Assembly (NCBI RefSeq): GCF_900100875.1
Contig: NZ_FNKQ01000002.1
Span: 620,001-684,000, forward strand
DNA length: 64,000 nucleotides
DNA from: Halopelagius longus
Lineage (GTDB): Archaea > Halobacteriota > Halobacteria > Halobacteriales > Haloferacaceae
Reading direction: 5' to 3'
Position numbers and translations under genes: made by a program. Shown here piece by piece: positions 52,036-60,165 of this stretch. Position 1 is the stretch's first letter, and each line of letters opens with the position of its first letter. The notes beneath the pieces are model-generated. The model was not told the DNA's origin and did not search any database. It saw only the letters and a list, made by a program, of their open reading frames with translations.

Positions 52036-52700
52036 GCGTCGCGGTCGTCGGAACCGATACGGGCGTCGGCAAGACAGTCGTCACGGCGGCGCTTGTCGTA
52101 CGCTTGCGAGCCCAGGGGACCGACGCCCGAGCCATCAAACCCGCCCAGACCGGATTTCCGGAGGATGACGACGCCGACTACGTCCGCTGTGTTTGCGAGG
52201 ACGAGGCGGCCGCCGTCCGCCTGCGAACGTACGGGGAGCCGCTGGCGCCCGCCGTTGCGGCACGGCGGGCCGACGACCCTATCGATTACGAGACGCTACT
52301 GGAGGACACCCGTGGGGCGATGGCGAACACCGACGTCGGTGTCGTGGAAGGCGCTGGCGGGCTTCGCGTCCCGCTGTCGAACGAGCCTCGACGGGAGATC
52401 GTCGACCTCGTTTCGGACCTCGACGTGCCGGCACTCGTGGTTGCACGGTCGGGGCTCGGCACCCTGAACCACACAGCGCTGACCGTCGAGGCCCTCCGCG
52501 CCCGCGACATCTCGGTCCTCGGGGTCGCGCTGAACCGCTATGAAGGTGCGTCGGTCGCCGAGCGCACCAATCCCGAGGAAGTCGAACGGATGTGTGACTG
52601 TCCGGTCTGGACGCTGTCGGAGTCGGAGTTGGAGACGCCAGAGGACGTCCGAAAACTCGCCGAAAGCCTTCCGCCGCTCCACAGACAGCTGAGGGAGTGA
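52032..52700 (+). CDS. bioD: Dethiobiotin synthetase
   Basis: This is a 222-residue P-loop ATPase that closes the ureido ring of biotin using CO2 and ATP. The P-loop is VVGTDTGVGKTVVTAAL (about residues 5-21). The conserved substrate region is AIKPAQTGFP (about 39-48, usual K-P-x-Q-T-G). The EGAGG motif is VVEGAGGLRVPLS (about 108-120). Full length. The GTG start overlaps the bioF stop, indicating coupled translation. It is the last gene of the operon; no bioY or birA is seen. Confidence 0.96.
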   Translation: MSVAVVGTDTGVGKTVVTAALVVRLRAQGTDARAIKPAQTGFPEDDDADYVRCVCEDEAAAVRLRTYGEPLAPAVAARRADDPIDYETLLEDTRGAMANTDVGVVEGAGGLRVPLSNEPRREIVDLVSDLDVPALVVARSGLGTLNHTALTVEALRARDISVLGVALNRYEGASVAERTNPEEVERMCDCPVWTLSESELETPEDVRKLAESLPPLHRQLRE

Positions 52701-53019
52701 CCCTCTCGTACGACACTACGGATTCGATTGGCCTTCGTTACCTGACGACAGCGAATCAAGCGTGTTCTCGGGAGACGGGCTAGGCGGCATCGAAAACTGC
52801 TCGACGACTCGATCCGGCACCATCAGAAGAACAAGCTAGCACAGAGGAACTGAGGCTACGAGAGCGAAAGACGACAAAATTCACCTGTACGAGGCGTGAG
52901 CGTGGGAAGAGGACGCCCCGGAAGACGGTCCAGACGGCCTCCGGGAACCGCCGTTATTCGGGTGAATTCGGACGGAAGGACCGCCTATTATATCCCTCCG
53001 AGGGAGAGAACGGTGAACG
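52701..53019. other. Gene-free region after the biotin operon
   Basis: These 319 bases are more AT-rich than the genome. They contain two CTAG tetramers (about 52779 and 52834), normally rare in haloarchaea. A TATA box for the next gene lies at 52986-52993. No open frame looks like a gene. It may be the right border of the transferred biotin cluster. Confidence 0.55.
52986..52993 (+). promoter_or_regulatory. TATA box for the DUF4382 lipoprotein gene
   Basis: The sequence tattatat lies 27-34 bases before the ATG at 53020, consistent with a leaderless transcript. Confidence 0.6.
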
Positions 53020-54009
53020 ATGAGTCAAAAGAGACATTCTTCGAACCACGACTCGAACGACTCGGAGACGACGCACCTCCGGCGGCGACGCCTCTTGACG
53101 ATCGGAACGGGCGTCGGCGCGACGTTCCTCGCCGGATGTACGTCACAGACGCCGGCGTCCGGCGGCGACGGCGACACCGCGACGGCGACGGACGCGGACA
53201 CGCCGTCGGAGACGACGAGCGACGACGAGACGACCGAAGAGACGACCCCCGAGGCCGGCGCGTTCAGACTGCTGATCAGCGACCGACCGGCGGCGATAGA
53301 CGACTTCGAGGAACTCAACGTGTCGTTCGACCGCGCCCGAATCTTCCGCGCCAAGGGCGACTGGGAAAAAACGGAAGACGACGACGGTGAGGAAACGGAG
53401 GGCGACGAAGACGATTCGACGACGACCGACGCCGGAACGACCGGAACGGCGACGGGAACTGCCACCGGAACGGCGAACGAGACGACGACAGCAACCGCAA
53501 CACAGACAACCGAGACGGCGACAACGACCGAAACGCCGACTCCGACTGAGACGGCGACGGAATCGGAGGACAGCGAACCGAAGGAAGGCGGCGATTCGGA
53601 GGGCGAACGCGGCTTCTTCGTCGTCGACCTCGGCGGCGCGACGGTCGACCTGACGCAGGTCGTCGGCGAGAAGGCGATGGGCGTCTTCGACGGCGAGTTG
53701 GAAGCCGGCCGGTACGCCAAGATCGAACTCCACGCCGCCGACGTGGAGGGAATCGTGGACGGCGAGGCGGTCGACGTCAAGATACCGAGCGGAAAACTCC
53801 AACTCACGAAGCCCTTCGAGGTCGTCCCGGGCGAGACGCTCAGTTTCGTCTTCGACATCAACGTCGTGAAGAAGGGTCGATCGGACGCCTACAACCTCCT
53901 CCCCGTCATCTCCGAGAGCGGCGTCGCCGGCCGCGACGTCGAGGTCGAGGAGGTCGGACGCGAAAACGGCGGCGACGCGACGACGACGGCGACCGGAACC
54001 GACGACTGA
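53020..54009 (+). CDS. DUF4382-family exported lipoprotein
   Basis: This is a 329-residue exported protein. The N-terminus has a Tat-type twin-Arg region (THLRRRRLLTIGTGVGATF) and the lipobox LAGC (Cys 39). A Thr/Asp-rich linker with possible O-glycosylation (TTTDAGTTGTATGTATGTAN) interrupts the DUF4382 domain at about residues 125-195, after LLISDRPAAIDDFEELNVSF (about 83-102) and before FFVVDLGGATVDLTQVVGEK (about 197-216). The domain resembles carbohydrate-binding or Ig-like extracellular domains. Function unknown. The insert inside the domain is unusual. Confidence 0.87.
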   Translation: MSQKRHSSNHDSNDSETTHLRRRRLLTIGTGVGATFLAGCTSQTPASGGDGDTATATDADTPSETTSDDETTEETTPEAGAFRLLISDRPAAIDDFEELNVSFDRARIFRAKGDWEKTEDDDGEETEGDEDDSTTTDAGTTGTATGTATGTANETTTATATQTTETATTTETPTPTETATESEDSEPKEGGDSEGERGFFVVDLGGATVDLTQVVGEKAMGVFDGELEAGRYAKIELHAADVEGIVDGEAVDVKIPSGKLQLTKPFEVVPGETLSFVFDINVVKKGRSDAYNLLPVISESGVAGRDVEVEEVGRENGGDATTTATGTDD

Positions 54010-54107
54010 GACGAGGGCTCCCGGTACGAACCCGCTCTTCCACCGTCACCCGCGGACGGAAGGACGCCGGCCCAACGCTTATTCGCGTTCCAACCGTCTG
54101 TCTATCG

Positions 54108-54284
54108 ATGAGCCTGTTCGAGAAAGCCGGGCGGAAGTTCGAGGAGACGAAACGCTCGTTCGTGGGCGGGGCGGACGCCGAGGACGGCCCCGACTACGTC
54201 TGTCGCTCCTGCGAGCGAGCCGTGAACGAGAACTACGACCACTGCCCGCACTGCGGCGACGCGGCGGTCGAACCGGTCGAGTGA
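54108..54284 (+). CDS. Small zinc-ribbon protein
   Basis: This is a 58-residue protein: MSLFEKAGRKFEETKRSFVG, a charged linker, then YVCRSCERAVNENYDHCPHC, with two CxxC pairs (CRSC and CPHC, about residues 31-49) spaced to bind one zinc. The core matches small haloarchaeal zinc ribbons that act as protein- or nucleic-acid-binding modules. Codons are strongly GC-biased. It is an isolated gene between the DUF4382 lipoprotein and a peptidase. Confidence 0.8.
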   Translation: MSLFEKAGRKFEETKRSFVGGADAEDGPDYVCRSCERAVNENYDHCPHCGDAAVEPVE

Positions 54285-54312
54285 CGCCGTCGGGGATTGC
54301 CCGCGGCCGGCC

Positions 54313-55425
54313 TCAGCACTCCCACCCGCGGTCGGTGCGGTTCAACCGCTCGCACCCCTCCTCGGTGACGACGACCAACTCCTCTATCCTGACGCCGAAC
54401 TCCTCGGGCAGGTAGACGCCGGGTTCGACGCTGAACACCATCCCCGGTTCGAGTTCTCGACCGTTTCCTTCGACGATGTACGGTTCCTCGTGGACGTCGA
54501 GTCCGACGCCGTGGCCCGTCCGGTGGACGAACCGGTCGCCGTAGCCCGCCGCCTCGATGACCTCGCGGGCGGCGCGGTCCACGGACTCCGCGGCGACGCC
54601 GGGTTCGACCGCCTCGATACCCGCCGCCAACGCCTCCTCGACGACGGCGTGGACCTCCGCGAACGTCTCCGAAGGGTCGCCGTCGAAGACGACGGTCCGC
54701 GTCTGGTCGCTCGGGTACTCCCCGACGCGCGTCCCGAAGTCGAGGACCACCGGGTCGCCCGCGCGTATCTCCCTGTCGCCGTGGGCGTGGTGCGGCATCG
54801 CGCCGTTCGGTCCCGACCCGACGATGGTCTCGAAGGAGACGCCCTCCCCGCCCGCCTCCGCCAACAGTCGCTCTATCTCGCGGGCGAGTTCGCTTTCGGT
54901 CAGTCCGACGGCGTCCGAACCCATCTCGCGGACCGACGCCATCGCCTCGTCCGCCGCGGCGGCGGCCCGACGCAAGGCGTCGAGTTCCGCCTCGTCCTTC
55001 CGCACTCGGAGGTCAGACAGCACGTCGCTCGCCAGTCCGAACGTCGCCTCCGGGAGCACCGCCCGCAGGTCGTGGGTGAAGCGCGCCCACATCGTGTCGT
55101 CGACGAGGACGCGCGGCGCGGGGGGCAAATCGAGGTCCGAGACGACGGACTCGACGGCGGCGCGCGGGTCGTCGTCGTCGGCCCACGTCCGCACGTCTTC
55201 GACCCACGACTCCGCGCGGACCTGTTTCCCGTACAGTTCCGGGACGAGGAACGTCGGGTCGCCCTCGGCGGGCAGGAAAAAGAGGAGATGTCGCTCGCCG
55301 GGGTCCTCCGCGAACCCCGAGAGGTAAAACAGGTTCCGACTGGGGAAGCAGACGAGCACGTCCGCATCGCCGTCCGAGAGGGCCGCCTGCGCGTCGCGCG
55401 TCCGCCGTTCGAAGGCAGTTGGCAT
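54313..55425 (-). CDS. M24-family metallopeptidase (Xaa-Pro aminopeptidase-like)
   Basis: This is a 370-residue peptidase. The N-terminal creatinase-like domain (FERRTRDAQAALSDGDADVL; FPSRNLFYLSGFAEDPGERH) spans residues 1-145, and the pita-bread metal domain follows. Metal ligands of the M24 family are visible: Asp in VVLDFGTRVGEYPSDQTRTV (DFG and the second Asp in SDQTR), His in HRTGHGVGLDVHEEPYI, and Glu in VFSVEPGVYLPEEFGVRIEE (two Glu). It cleaves N-terminal residues before proline, or it may be a related dipeptidase. No partners nearby. Confidence 0.93.
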   Translation of the reverse strand: MPTAFERRTRDAQAALSDGDADVLVCFPSRNLFYLSGFAEDPGERHLLFFLPAEGDPTFLVPELYGKQVRAESWVEDVRTWADDDDPRAAVESVVSDLDLPPAPRVLVDDTMWARFTHDLRAVLPEATFGLASDVLSDLRVRKDEAELDALRRAAAAADEAMASVREMGSDAVGLTESELAREIERLLAEAGGEGVSFETIVGSGPNGAMPHHAHGDREIRAGDPVVLDFGTRVGEYPSDQTRTVVFDGDPSETFAEVHAVVEEALAAGIEAVEPGVAAESVDRAAREVIEAAGYGDRFVHRTGHGVGLDVHEEPYIVEGNGRELEPGMVFSVEPGVYLPEEFGVRIEELVVVTEEGCERLNRTDRGWEC

Positions 55426-55533
55426 AGCACCGCTTCCGCGTCGCGGGACAAATACCTGCGGGGACCGGGGAACGTCGCTTCGACCCCCCGCCGACAGGTG
55501 ATTTTATCCCGGTCCGATGTTCACCTCCCCCAC

Positions 55534-56595
55534 ATGTCGTGGAACGCAGTCGACGCCCTCTCGGACGCCCGCGCGGCGACGCAGTCGCTCCTCCTCCCGT
55601 TCGACCTCGGGACGTGGGCGAAGCTTTCGCTCGTCGTCTTCTTCGTCGGCACCGGGACCAACGCCTCGATGACCGCGAACGGGTCGGGGTCCTCCGGCGG
55701 CAACGTCGCCTCGACGTCCGATTTCGACCTCGGGACGTTCTCGCCGGACGAGTTGGTCGCGTCGGTCGATCTGGCGTCGCTCCTCGTCGGCCTCCTCGCC
55801 GTTTTCGTCCTTCTGTATCTCCTCTACTCGTTTCTCGGCTCGGTCTTCGAGTTCGTCTTCGTGGACAACGTCACGTCCCCCCGCGTGCGCCTCCGCGGTC
55901 CGTTTCGGAGGCACCTCCTCGACGGGATACGACTGTTCGCGTTCGAGTCCGTCCTCGGTGCCGCCGCACTCTCGCTCATCGCCGTCCCCGTCGCGATGGT
56001 CCTCTTGGGTGCCGTCCCCCTCGGTTCGGGGGCACTGTTCGCCCTCATTCCTCTCGTCCTCCTCGGCGTCCTCGCCGCCGTCGTCGTCGCCTTCGTCCTC
56101 GGGTTGACCCGCGACTTCGTCGTTCCGACGATGCTCGTCGAGGACCGCGGCGTCCTCTCGGGGTGGCGGCGCGTCCTCCCGACGATGCGCGCCGAGTGGA
56201 AGGAGTTCGCCCTCTACGTCGTCCTCCGAATCGCGCTCAACGTCCTCTCGGGGGCGCTTCTTTCGGTCGCCCTCGGCCTCGTCGCCCTCGTCGTCGCGGT
56301 GCCGTTCGTCCTCGTCGGCGGCGTCATCTGGACAGCGTTCTCCCCGTTCGCCGTCGCCCTGACGCCCGGGACGGTTCTCCTCGGCGCTCTCGTCGGTCTG
56401 TACGTCGCCTGCCTCACTGTCGCGGGCCTGTTCGTCACCGTTCCGGTCGCCGCGTACTTCCGGTACTACTCGCTGTACTTCCTCGCGCGCGCCGATTCCG
56501 AACTCGCACTCGTGGACCGACCCGACGCGCCGGAGCGACCGGCGGAGGGCGGACCGGACGCGGGACCCACCGACGCGGACGCCGACAGGCTCTGA
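55534..56595 (+). CDS. Multi-helix membrane protein (DUF7544-like)
   Basis: This is a 353-residue integral membrane protein. Segments include WAKLSLVVFFVGTGTNASMT, LASLLVGLLAVFVLLYLLYS, VLGAAALSLIAVPVAMVLLG, FALIPLVLLGVLAAVVVAFV, VALGLVALVVAVPFVLVGGV and a C-terminal LFVTVPVAAYFRYYSLYFLA. The central region DFVVPTMLVEDRGVLSGWRR is shared with a haloarchaeal family I recall as DUF7544, distantly like glycerophosphoryl-diester transporter-type membrane proteins. Function unknown. The tail is Pro/Asp-rich. Confidence 0.75.
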   Translation: MSWNAVDALSDARAATQSLLLPFDLGTWAKLSLVVFFVGTGTNASMTANGSGSSGGNVASTSDFDLGTFSPDELVASVDLASLLVGLLAVFVLLYLLYSFLGSVFEFVFVDNVTSPRVRLRGPFRRHLLDGIRLFAFESVLGAAALSLIAVPVAMVLLGAVPLGSGALFALIPLVLLGVLAAVVVAFVLGLTRDFVVPTMLVEDRGVLSGWRRVLPTMRAEWKEFALYVVLRIALNVLSGALLSVALGLVALVVAVPFVLVGGVIWTAFSPFAVALTPGTVLLGALVGLYVACLTVAGLFVTVPVAAYFRYYSLYFLARADSELALVDRPDAPERPAEGGPDAGPTDADADRL

Positions 56596-56702
56596 GTAAG
56601 CCGCCCTTACTCCGTTCTCCCCTCCGACCCCGACGCGTCGAGACGGTCGAAATCGACGGTAACCGCCGATTAACTATGTGATATACACCACGTAGAGAAT
56701 GT

Positions 56703-56876
56703 ATGTCATTCGAATGGGTGTCGTACTTCGAGTGCGCGACGTGCGGCGAACTCGCCAGGGCCGACGCGGTCGAATACGACCCGCTCGGCTACTCGGTCTG
56801 TCCGCTCTGCGGGGAGCGGAGCGGACCGCTGGCGTCCGTCGAATCCGACCCTCGGGCGGCCGAGGCCGCCGAGTGA
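56703..56876 (+). CDS. Small zinc-ribbon protein
   Basis: This is a 57-residue protein. Two CxxC pairs, ECATCGEL (about residues 10-17) and SVCPLCGERS (about 32-41), form a zinc ribbon. An acidic tail follows (ESDPRAAEAAE). The leader holds attaacta (about 56669-56676) about 30 bases upstream of the ATG, usable as a TATA box. It may bind nucleic acid or partner proteins; the target is unknown. Confidence 0.78.
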   Translation: MSFEWVSYFECATCGELARADAVEYDPLGYSVCPLCGERSGPLASVESDPRAAEAAE

Positions 56877-56934
56877 CGGCGGGTCGAAGGCGAGAGAGGG
56901 AAGCACTTGTACCGGGCGCGTCCACACGAGGCGT

Positions 56935-57165
56935 ATGGGTTGGAGCGAGGTCAGAGCGGACGAGCGAATCACCGAGTGGGAACGCGACGACGGGTACGTG
57001 ACGGTACGGGTCCGCAGGCGACCCGACGAGACGTGGGCCGTCCGACTCGACCAACTGTATCAGGACTCCGAGGAGCGACGGTACCGGCGGGAACGGGCCG
57101 ACTCCGAGGCGGCGGCGCGGGAACTCGCAGAGGAGTGGATGGCGGAGTTCGACGACGAGGCGTAG
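56935..57165 (+). CDS. Small acidic/basic protein (DUF7543-like)
   Basis: This is a 76-residue protein: MGWSEVRADERITEWERDDG, YVTVRVRRRPDETWAVRLDQ, then a helical tail with ARELAEEWMAEFDDE. The beta-rich start with alternating charges suggests a small single-domain fold. I recall the DUF7543 family in haloarchaea. It ends immediately before the convergent CBS-ParB gene. Function unknown. Confidence 0.7.
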   Translation: MGWSEVRADERITEWERDDGYVTVRVRRRPDETWAVRLDQLYQDSEERRYRRERADSEAAARELAEEWMAEFDDEA

Positions 57166-57954
57166 TCAGGACTGCTGGAGGCGGTGCGTCGTCTCCACCA
57201 ACGGGTGACGCGCGTAGTCCACCACCTCGATGTCGTCGATGGACTCTAACCCCTCCTTCTCGGCGGTTCGCTGCATGCCGAGTTCGACTGGGTCGTCGAG
57301 GACGATGACGTAGGCGTCCATCTCCTCGACGCCGACCCTGTCTGCGGCCATCACCCGGTGGTGGCCGTCAGCGAGGAGCAACGTCCCCTGATTGTCGATG
57401 ACGACGAGGGGTTCGGCTAGTCCGCGTTCGAGTTCGTACTTTCGGCCCTCGAGTTCGTCGGCGTACACTCGACCTTGCGTCGGGATGAGCTTCGACAGTT
57501 CGACCGTCTGCCGTTCCTCGTGGACGTGTATCTCGTGTATCTGTTCGAGCGTCCGCATCAGCTTCCCGACCTTCTCGGGCGTCGCGCGCTCTATCTGCGA
57601 GCGGATGACGTCCGTGTTCGAGATGATGCCGACGAGGTTGCTCGCGTCGTCCACGACGGGGAGTTTCTGGATGCCCGACCGGAGGATGACGCGCGCGGCG
57701 TCGGTCACCTTCATCTCCGGGTGCGCGACGATGATGTTCTCCGTCATGACCGTGAAGATGGGCGCTTCGTCGTCCTCCAAGAGGAGGTCCCGGGCGGTGA
57801 CGAACCCCTCGACGCGCCGCCCCTCGCAGACCGGGAAGCCGTTGTGGCCGTCGCTCTCGACGATGCGACGGGCGACGTCGGCGACCGAATCCGTCGGTGA
57901 CACGGTCTGTACTTCGCGCGTCATGTACTCCTCGACGGTCGCCTTTCCAATCAT
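57166..57954 (-). CDS. CBS-pair protein fused to a ParB/sulfiredoxin-like domain
   Basis: This is a 262-residue protein. Two CBS domains occupy about residues 7-125 (VEEYMTREVQTVSPTDSVAD; TVMTENIIVAHPEMKVTDAA; QKLPVVDDASNLVGIISNTD). A ParB-N/Srx-like domain follows at about 150-255 (VELSKLIPTQGRVYADELEG; PLVVIDNQGTLLLADGHHRV), with the core G-x-H-R replaced by LADGHHRV. CBS pairs bind adenosine nucleotides; the ParB-type fold is often a nucleotide (CTP) or DNA module. The start at 57954 was chosen because the CBS domain begins there. The longer frame adds an Arg/Val stretch. Confidence 0.85.
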   Translation of the reverse strand: MIGKATVEEYMTREVQTVSPTDSVADVARRIVESDGHNGFPVCEGRRVEGFVTARDLLLEDDEAPIFTVMTENIIVAHPEMKVTDAARVILRSGIQKLPVVDDASNLVGIISNTDVIRSQIERATPEKVGKLMRTLEQIHEIHVHEERQTVELSKLIPTQGRVYADELEGRKYELERGLAEPLVVIDNQGTLLLADGHHRVMAADRVGVEEMDAYVIVLDDPVELGMQRTAEKEGLESIDDIEVVDYARHPLVETTHRLQQS

Positions 57955-58046
57955 CGTCGGAGATACGAGGGTGCCGACCAAAAGGGTGACTCCGACGCGT
58001 CCCCGCGCCGTCGTCACTCGGCCGTCACTCGGCCGTCAGCCCGCGT

Positions 58047-59516
58047 TCACCACTCGTCCATCGGGAACTCGAAGGTGAGGTCGGTGCCGTCGTCGTCGGC
58101 CGTGAGCATCATCGTCGCGTCCTCAAGCGTTTCGAAGAACCGGCCGGCGATGACCTCCGCGACGACGCGTTCGAGCGACTCCCGGGAGTCTTCGCCCACG
58201 TCCGCGAGGATGCCGAGCGGAATCTGCGCGCCCGCCATGTCGGCGTGCCCGCCGGCGCTCCCGATGGGGCTGAGCGCGTCTCTGAGCGTCTCTCCGAGGT
58301 CCACCTCCGTCCCGCGGGCGCGCCCCGAGACGTACACCGTGCCGTCCATGAAGCCGTACACGATGGCTATCTTCACGCCGTCCATGCCGAGCAGGCGGTC
58401 GGCCGCCTGCGCGAGGGCGTCTCGGTCACGTATCTCGCCGACGTTCGTCGCCAACGCCTCCCCGCGCACGTCGCGGTTGCGGACGGCGCGGGCGATGGTC
58501 TCGAGCACCTCGGAACTCATGCTCGGCGATTCGACGCGTTGGAGCAACGAGAGGTCCGCGGCGGGGAGGCAGAACGCCGCCGCCTCGAAGTCCGCGGACG
58601 ACACCTCCCGCGTGAAGTCCTTCGTGTCCACGCGGATGCCGAACAGGAGCGCCGTCGCCACCGTCTCGCCGGGGTCGATGTTCAACCGACGGAGGTAGTC
58701 GACCAAGAGCGTGCTCGTCGAACCCATGTCGCGGCGCAGGTCGAGGAACCGCGCTTCGACCGGCGCGCGCGGCGGGTGGTGGTCGATGACGATATCGACG
58801 TTCACCTCCGGCGAGAGGCCGTCGTTGACCCCCGGCCGGGAGTGGTCCACGAGGGCGACGCCGTCGTACGCCTCGACGGTCGCCTCCGAGTCCAGTTCCA
58901 GCAGGTCGAGGTCGAGCAGGTTGACGAACGCGCGGTTCTCCTGGTGGGATATCTCCCCGAAGTAACAGGGGTCTGCGGGCACGTCCACCGACTCCGCGAT
59001 GCGACAGAGCGCGATGGCGCTCGCTATCGCGTCCGGGTCGGGGTTGTCGTGCATCACGACCGCGAGGCGGCCGTCGATGCTCCGGAGGACGCGGTACAGT
59101 CGGTGGAGGCGGTCCGCGGACTGCCCGCCGGCGAGGTCGATGAGTCGGTTGAAAAGCGCCGCTCGGCCGTCTATCGTGCGGTCTACGAGCGACGTGAGCG
59201 TCTCTCGGACGTCGTGGTCGGCGTCCTGTCCGAGGTAACCGACGACGTAGGCGTCGGGGAACTTCTCGCGGACGAGGCGCGCGGCGTCGACGTTCGTCGC
59301 GGCGTCGTCGCTGGCGACGAACACCACGTCGGCGTGGTCGGGGTACGCCTCCTCGTCGTCGGGCGCGCGTCTGTCGGCGTCGACGCCCTCCTCGCGGAAG
59401 GAGTCTACGACCCCCCCGCGCCGCGAGAGGACGGTGAGTTCGCCCGGCCACTCGGCCATCCGTTCTATGGACCGGCGCGCGGCCGTCCCGCACCCGAGGA
59501 CCAACCGCCGTGTCAT
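58047..59516 (-). CDS. DHH-family phosphoesterase with N-terminal Rossmann-like domain
   Basis: This is a 489-residue protein. Residues about 1-125 form a Rossmann/RCK_N-like domain starting MTRRLVLGCGTAARRSIERM. The DHH domain (about 150-310) has VVMHDNPDPDAIASAIAL (motif I), ALVDHSRPG (motif II) and DIVIDHHPP (DHH motif). DHHA1 contains GSAGGHADMAGAQIPLG (about 428-444). This is the nanoRNase/pAp-phosphatase or GdpP-like lineage, so degradation of cyclic dinucleotides or short oligonucleotides is likely. The nucleotide-binding N-terminal domain may regulate it. It is convergent with no gene and follows the CBS-ParB gene on the same strand. Confidence 0.88.
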   Translation of the reverse strand: MTRRLVLGCGTAARRSIERMAEWPGELTVLSRRGGVVDSFREEGVDADRRAPDDEEAYPDHADVVFVASDDAATNVDAARLVREKFPDAYVVGYLGQDADHDVRETLTSLVDRTIDGRAALFNRLIDLAGGQSADRLHRLYRVLRSIDGRLAVVMHDNPDPDAIASAIALCRIAESVDVPADPCYFGEISHQENRAFVNLLDLDLLELDSEATVEAYDGVALVDHSRPGVNDGLSPEVNVDIVIDHHPPRAPVEARFLDLRRDMGSTSTLLVDYLRRLNIDPGETVATALLFGIRVDTKDFTREVSSADFEAAAFCLPAADLSLLQRVESPSMSSEVLETIARAVRNRDVRGEALATNVGEIRDRDALAQAADRLLGMDGVKIAIVYGFMDGTVYVSGRARGTEVDLGETLRDALSPIGSAGGHADMAGAQIPLGILADVGEDSRESLERVVAEVIAGRFFETLEDATMMLTADDDGTDLTFEFPMDEW

Positions 59517-59646
59517 GGCCGAAACGTCAGTCTCTGGCGGGAAAACCCTACCGTCACGGATGCGGCCGCCCCCGATTTCACCCCGGCGGCGACGCAGTCG
59601 ATCCGTCGATGGAGTTATACCTCGTCCACATGTGGTACGTCATGTC

Positions 59647-60048
59647 ATGGACGCCGACCCCGACCTCGTTGGGACGGAGTTCGAAGAGTCACTCGAAGCG
59701 GCCTGCCGGACGGCAGTCGGCGATAGTCTCCGCAGCATCACCTACTTCACACCCGAGCAGTTCACGCAAGTGTACCTCCGGTCTGACCTCGACTCGGACG
59801 CCGACTTGGCGGGCTTCGTCGAGCACGAAACCGACGGCTTTCGAGCGAAGCGAGCGTACCGAGGCTCCGAACTCGGCGACTACGAGTTCTCCATCCGGGC
59901 GTTCGAGAACGGCTACCTCACCCGCGTCACCGCCGGCGGGCACGGCGTGTTCGTCACGACGGACGGACTGACGATGCGCCGGTCCGAGGAGGTGGCGACG
60001 GCGCTACAGGAGGTTCTCACGGAGCGAGAGGTGGCGTCTACCGCGTAG
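59647..60048 (+). CDS. Conserved haloarchaeal protein (DUF7522-like)
   Basis: This is a 133-residue protein: MDADPDLVGTEFEESLEAAC, TAVGDSLRSITYFTPEQFTQ, YLRSDLDSDADLAGFVEHET and YEFSIRAFENGYLTRVTAGG. Only one Cys (about residue 20). I recall this as the DUF7522 family, a common haloarchaeal protein of unknown function. ATG at 59647, with the TATA-like gttatacc (59614-59621) 26-33 bases upstream. It is divergent from the DHH gene. Confidence 0.75.
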   Translation: MDADPDLVGTEFEESLEAACRTAVGDSLRSITYFTPEQFTQVYLRSDLDSDADLAGFVEHETDGFRAKRAYRGSELGDYEFSIRAFENGYLTRVTAGGHGVFVTTDGLTMRRSEEVATALQEVLTEREVASTA

Positions 60049-60165
60049 CGGCTTTCGCCCCGACCGACTCCGACGCGAACGCGAACGCCAGCGGCGGCTC
60101 TCGCGGTCGGTTTGCGTCCGCGAAGAGAAAGAAACGGAGGTGAGTCGCCGAACCGAAACGGCCCC

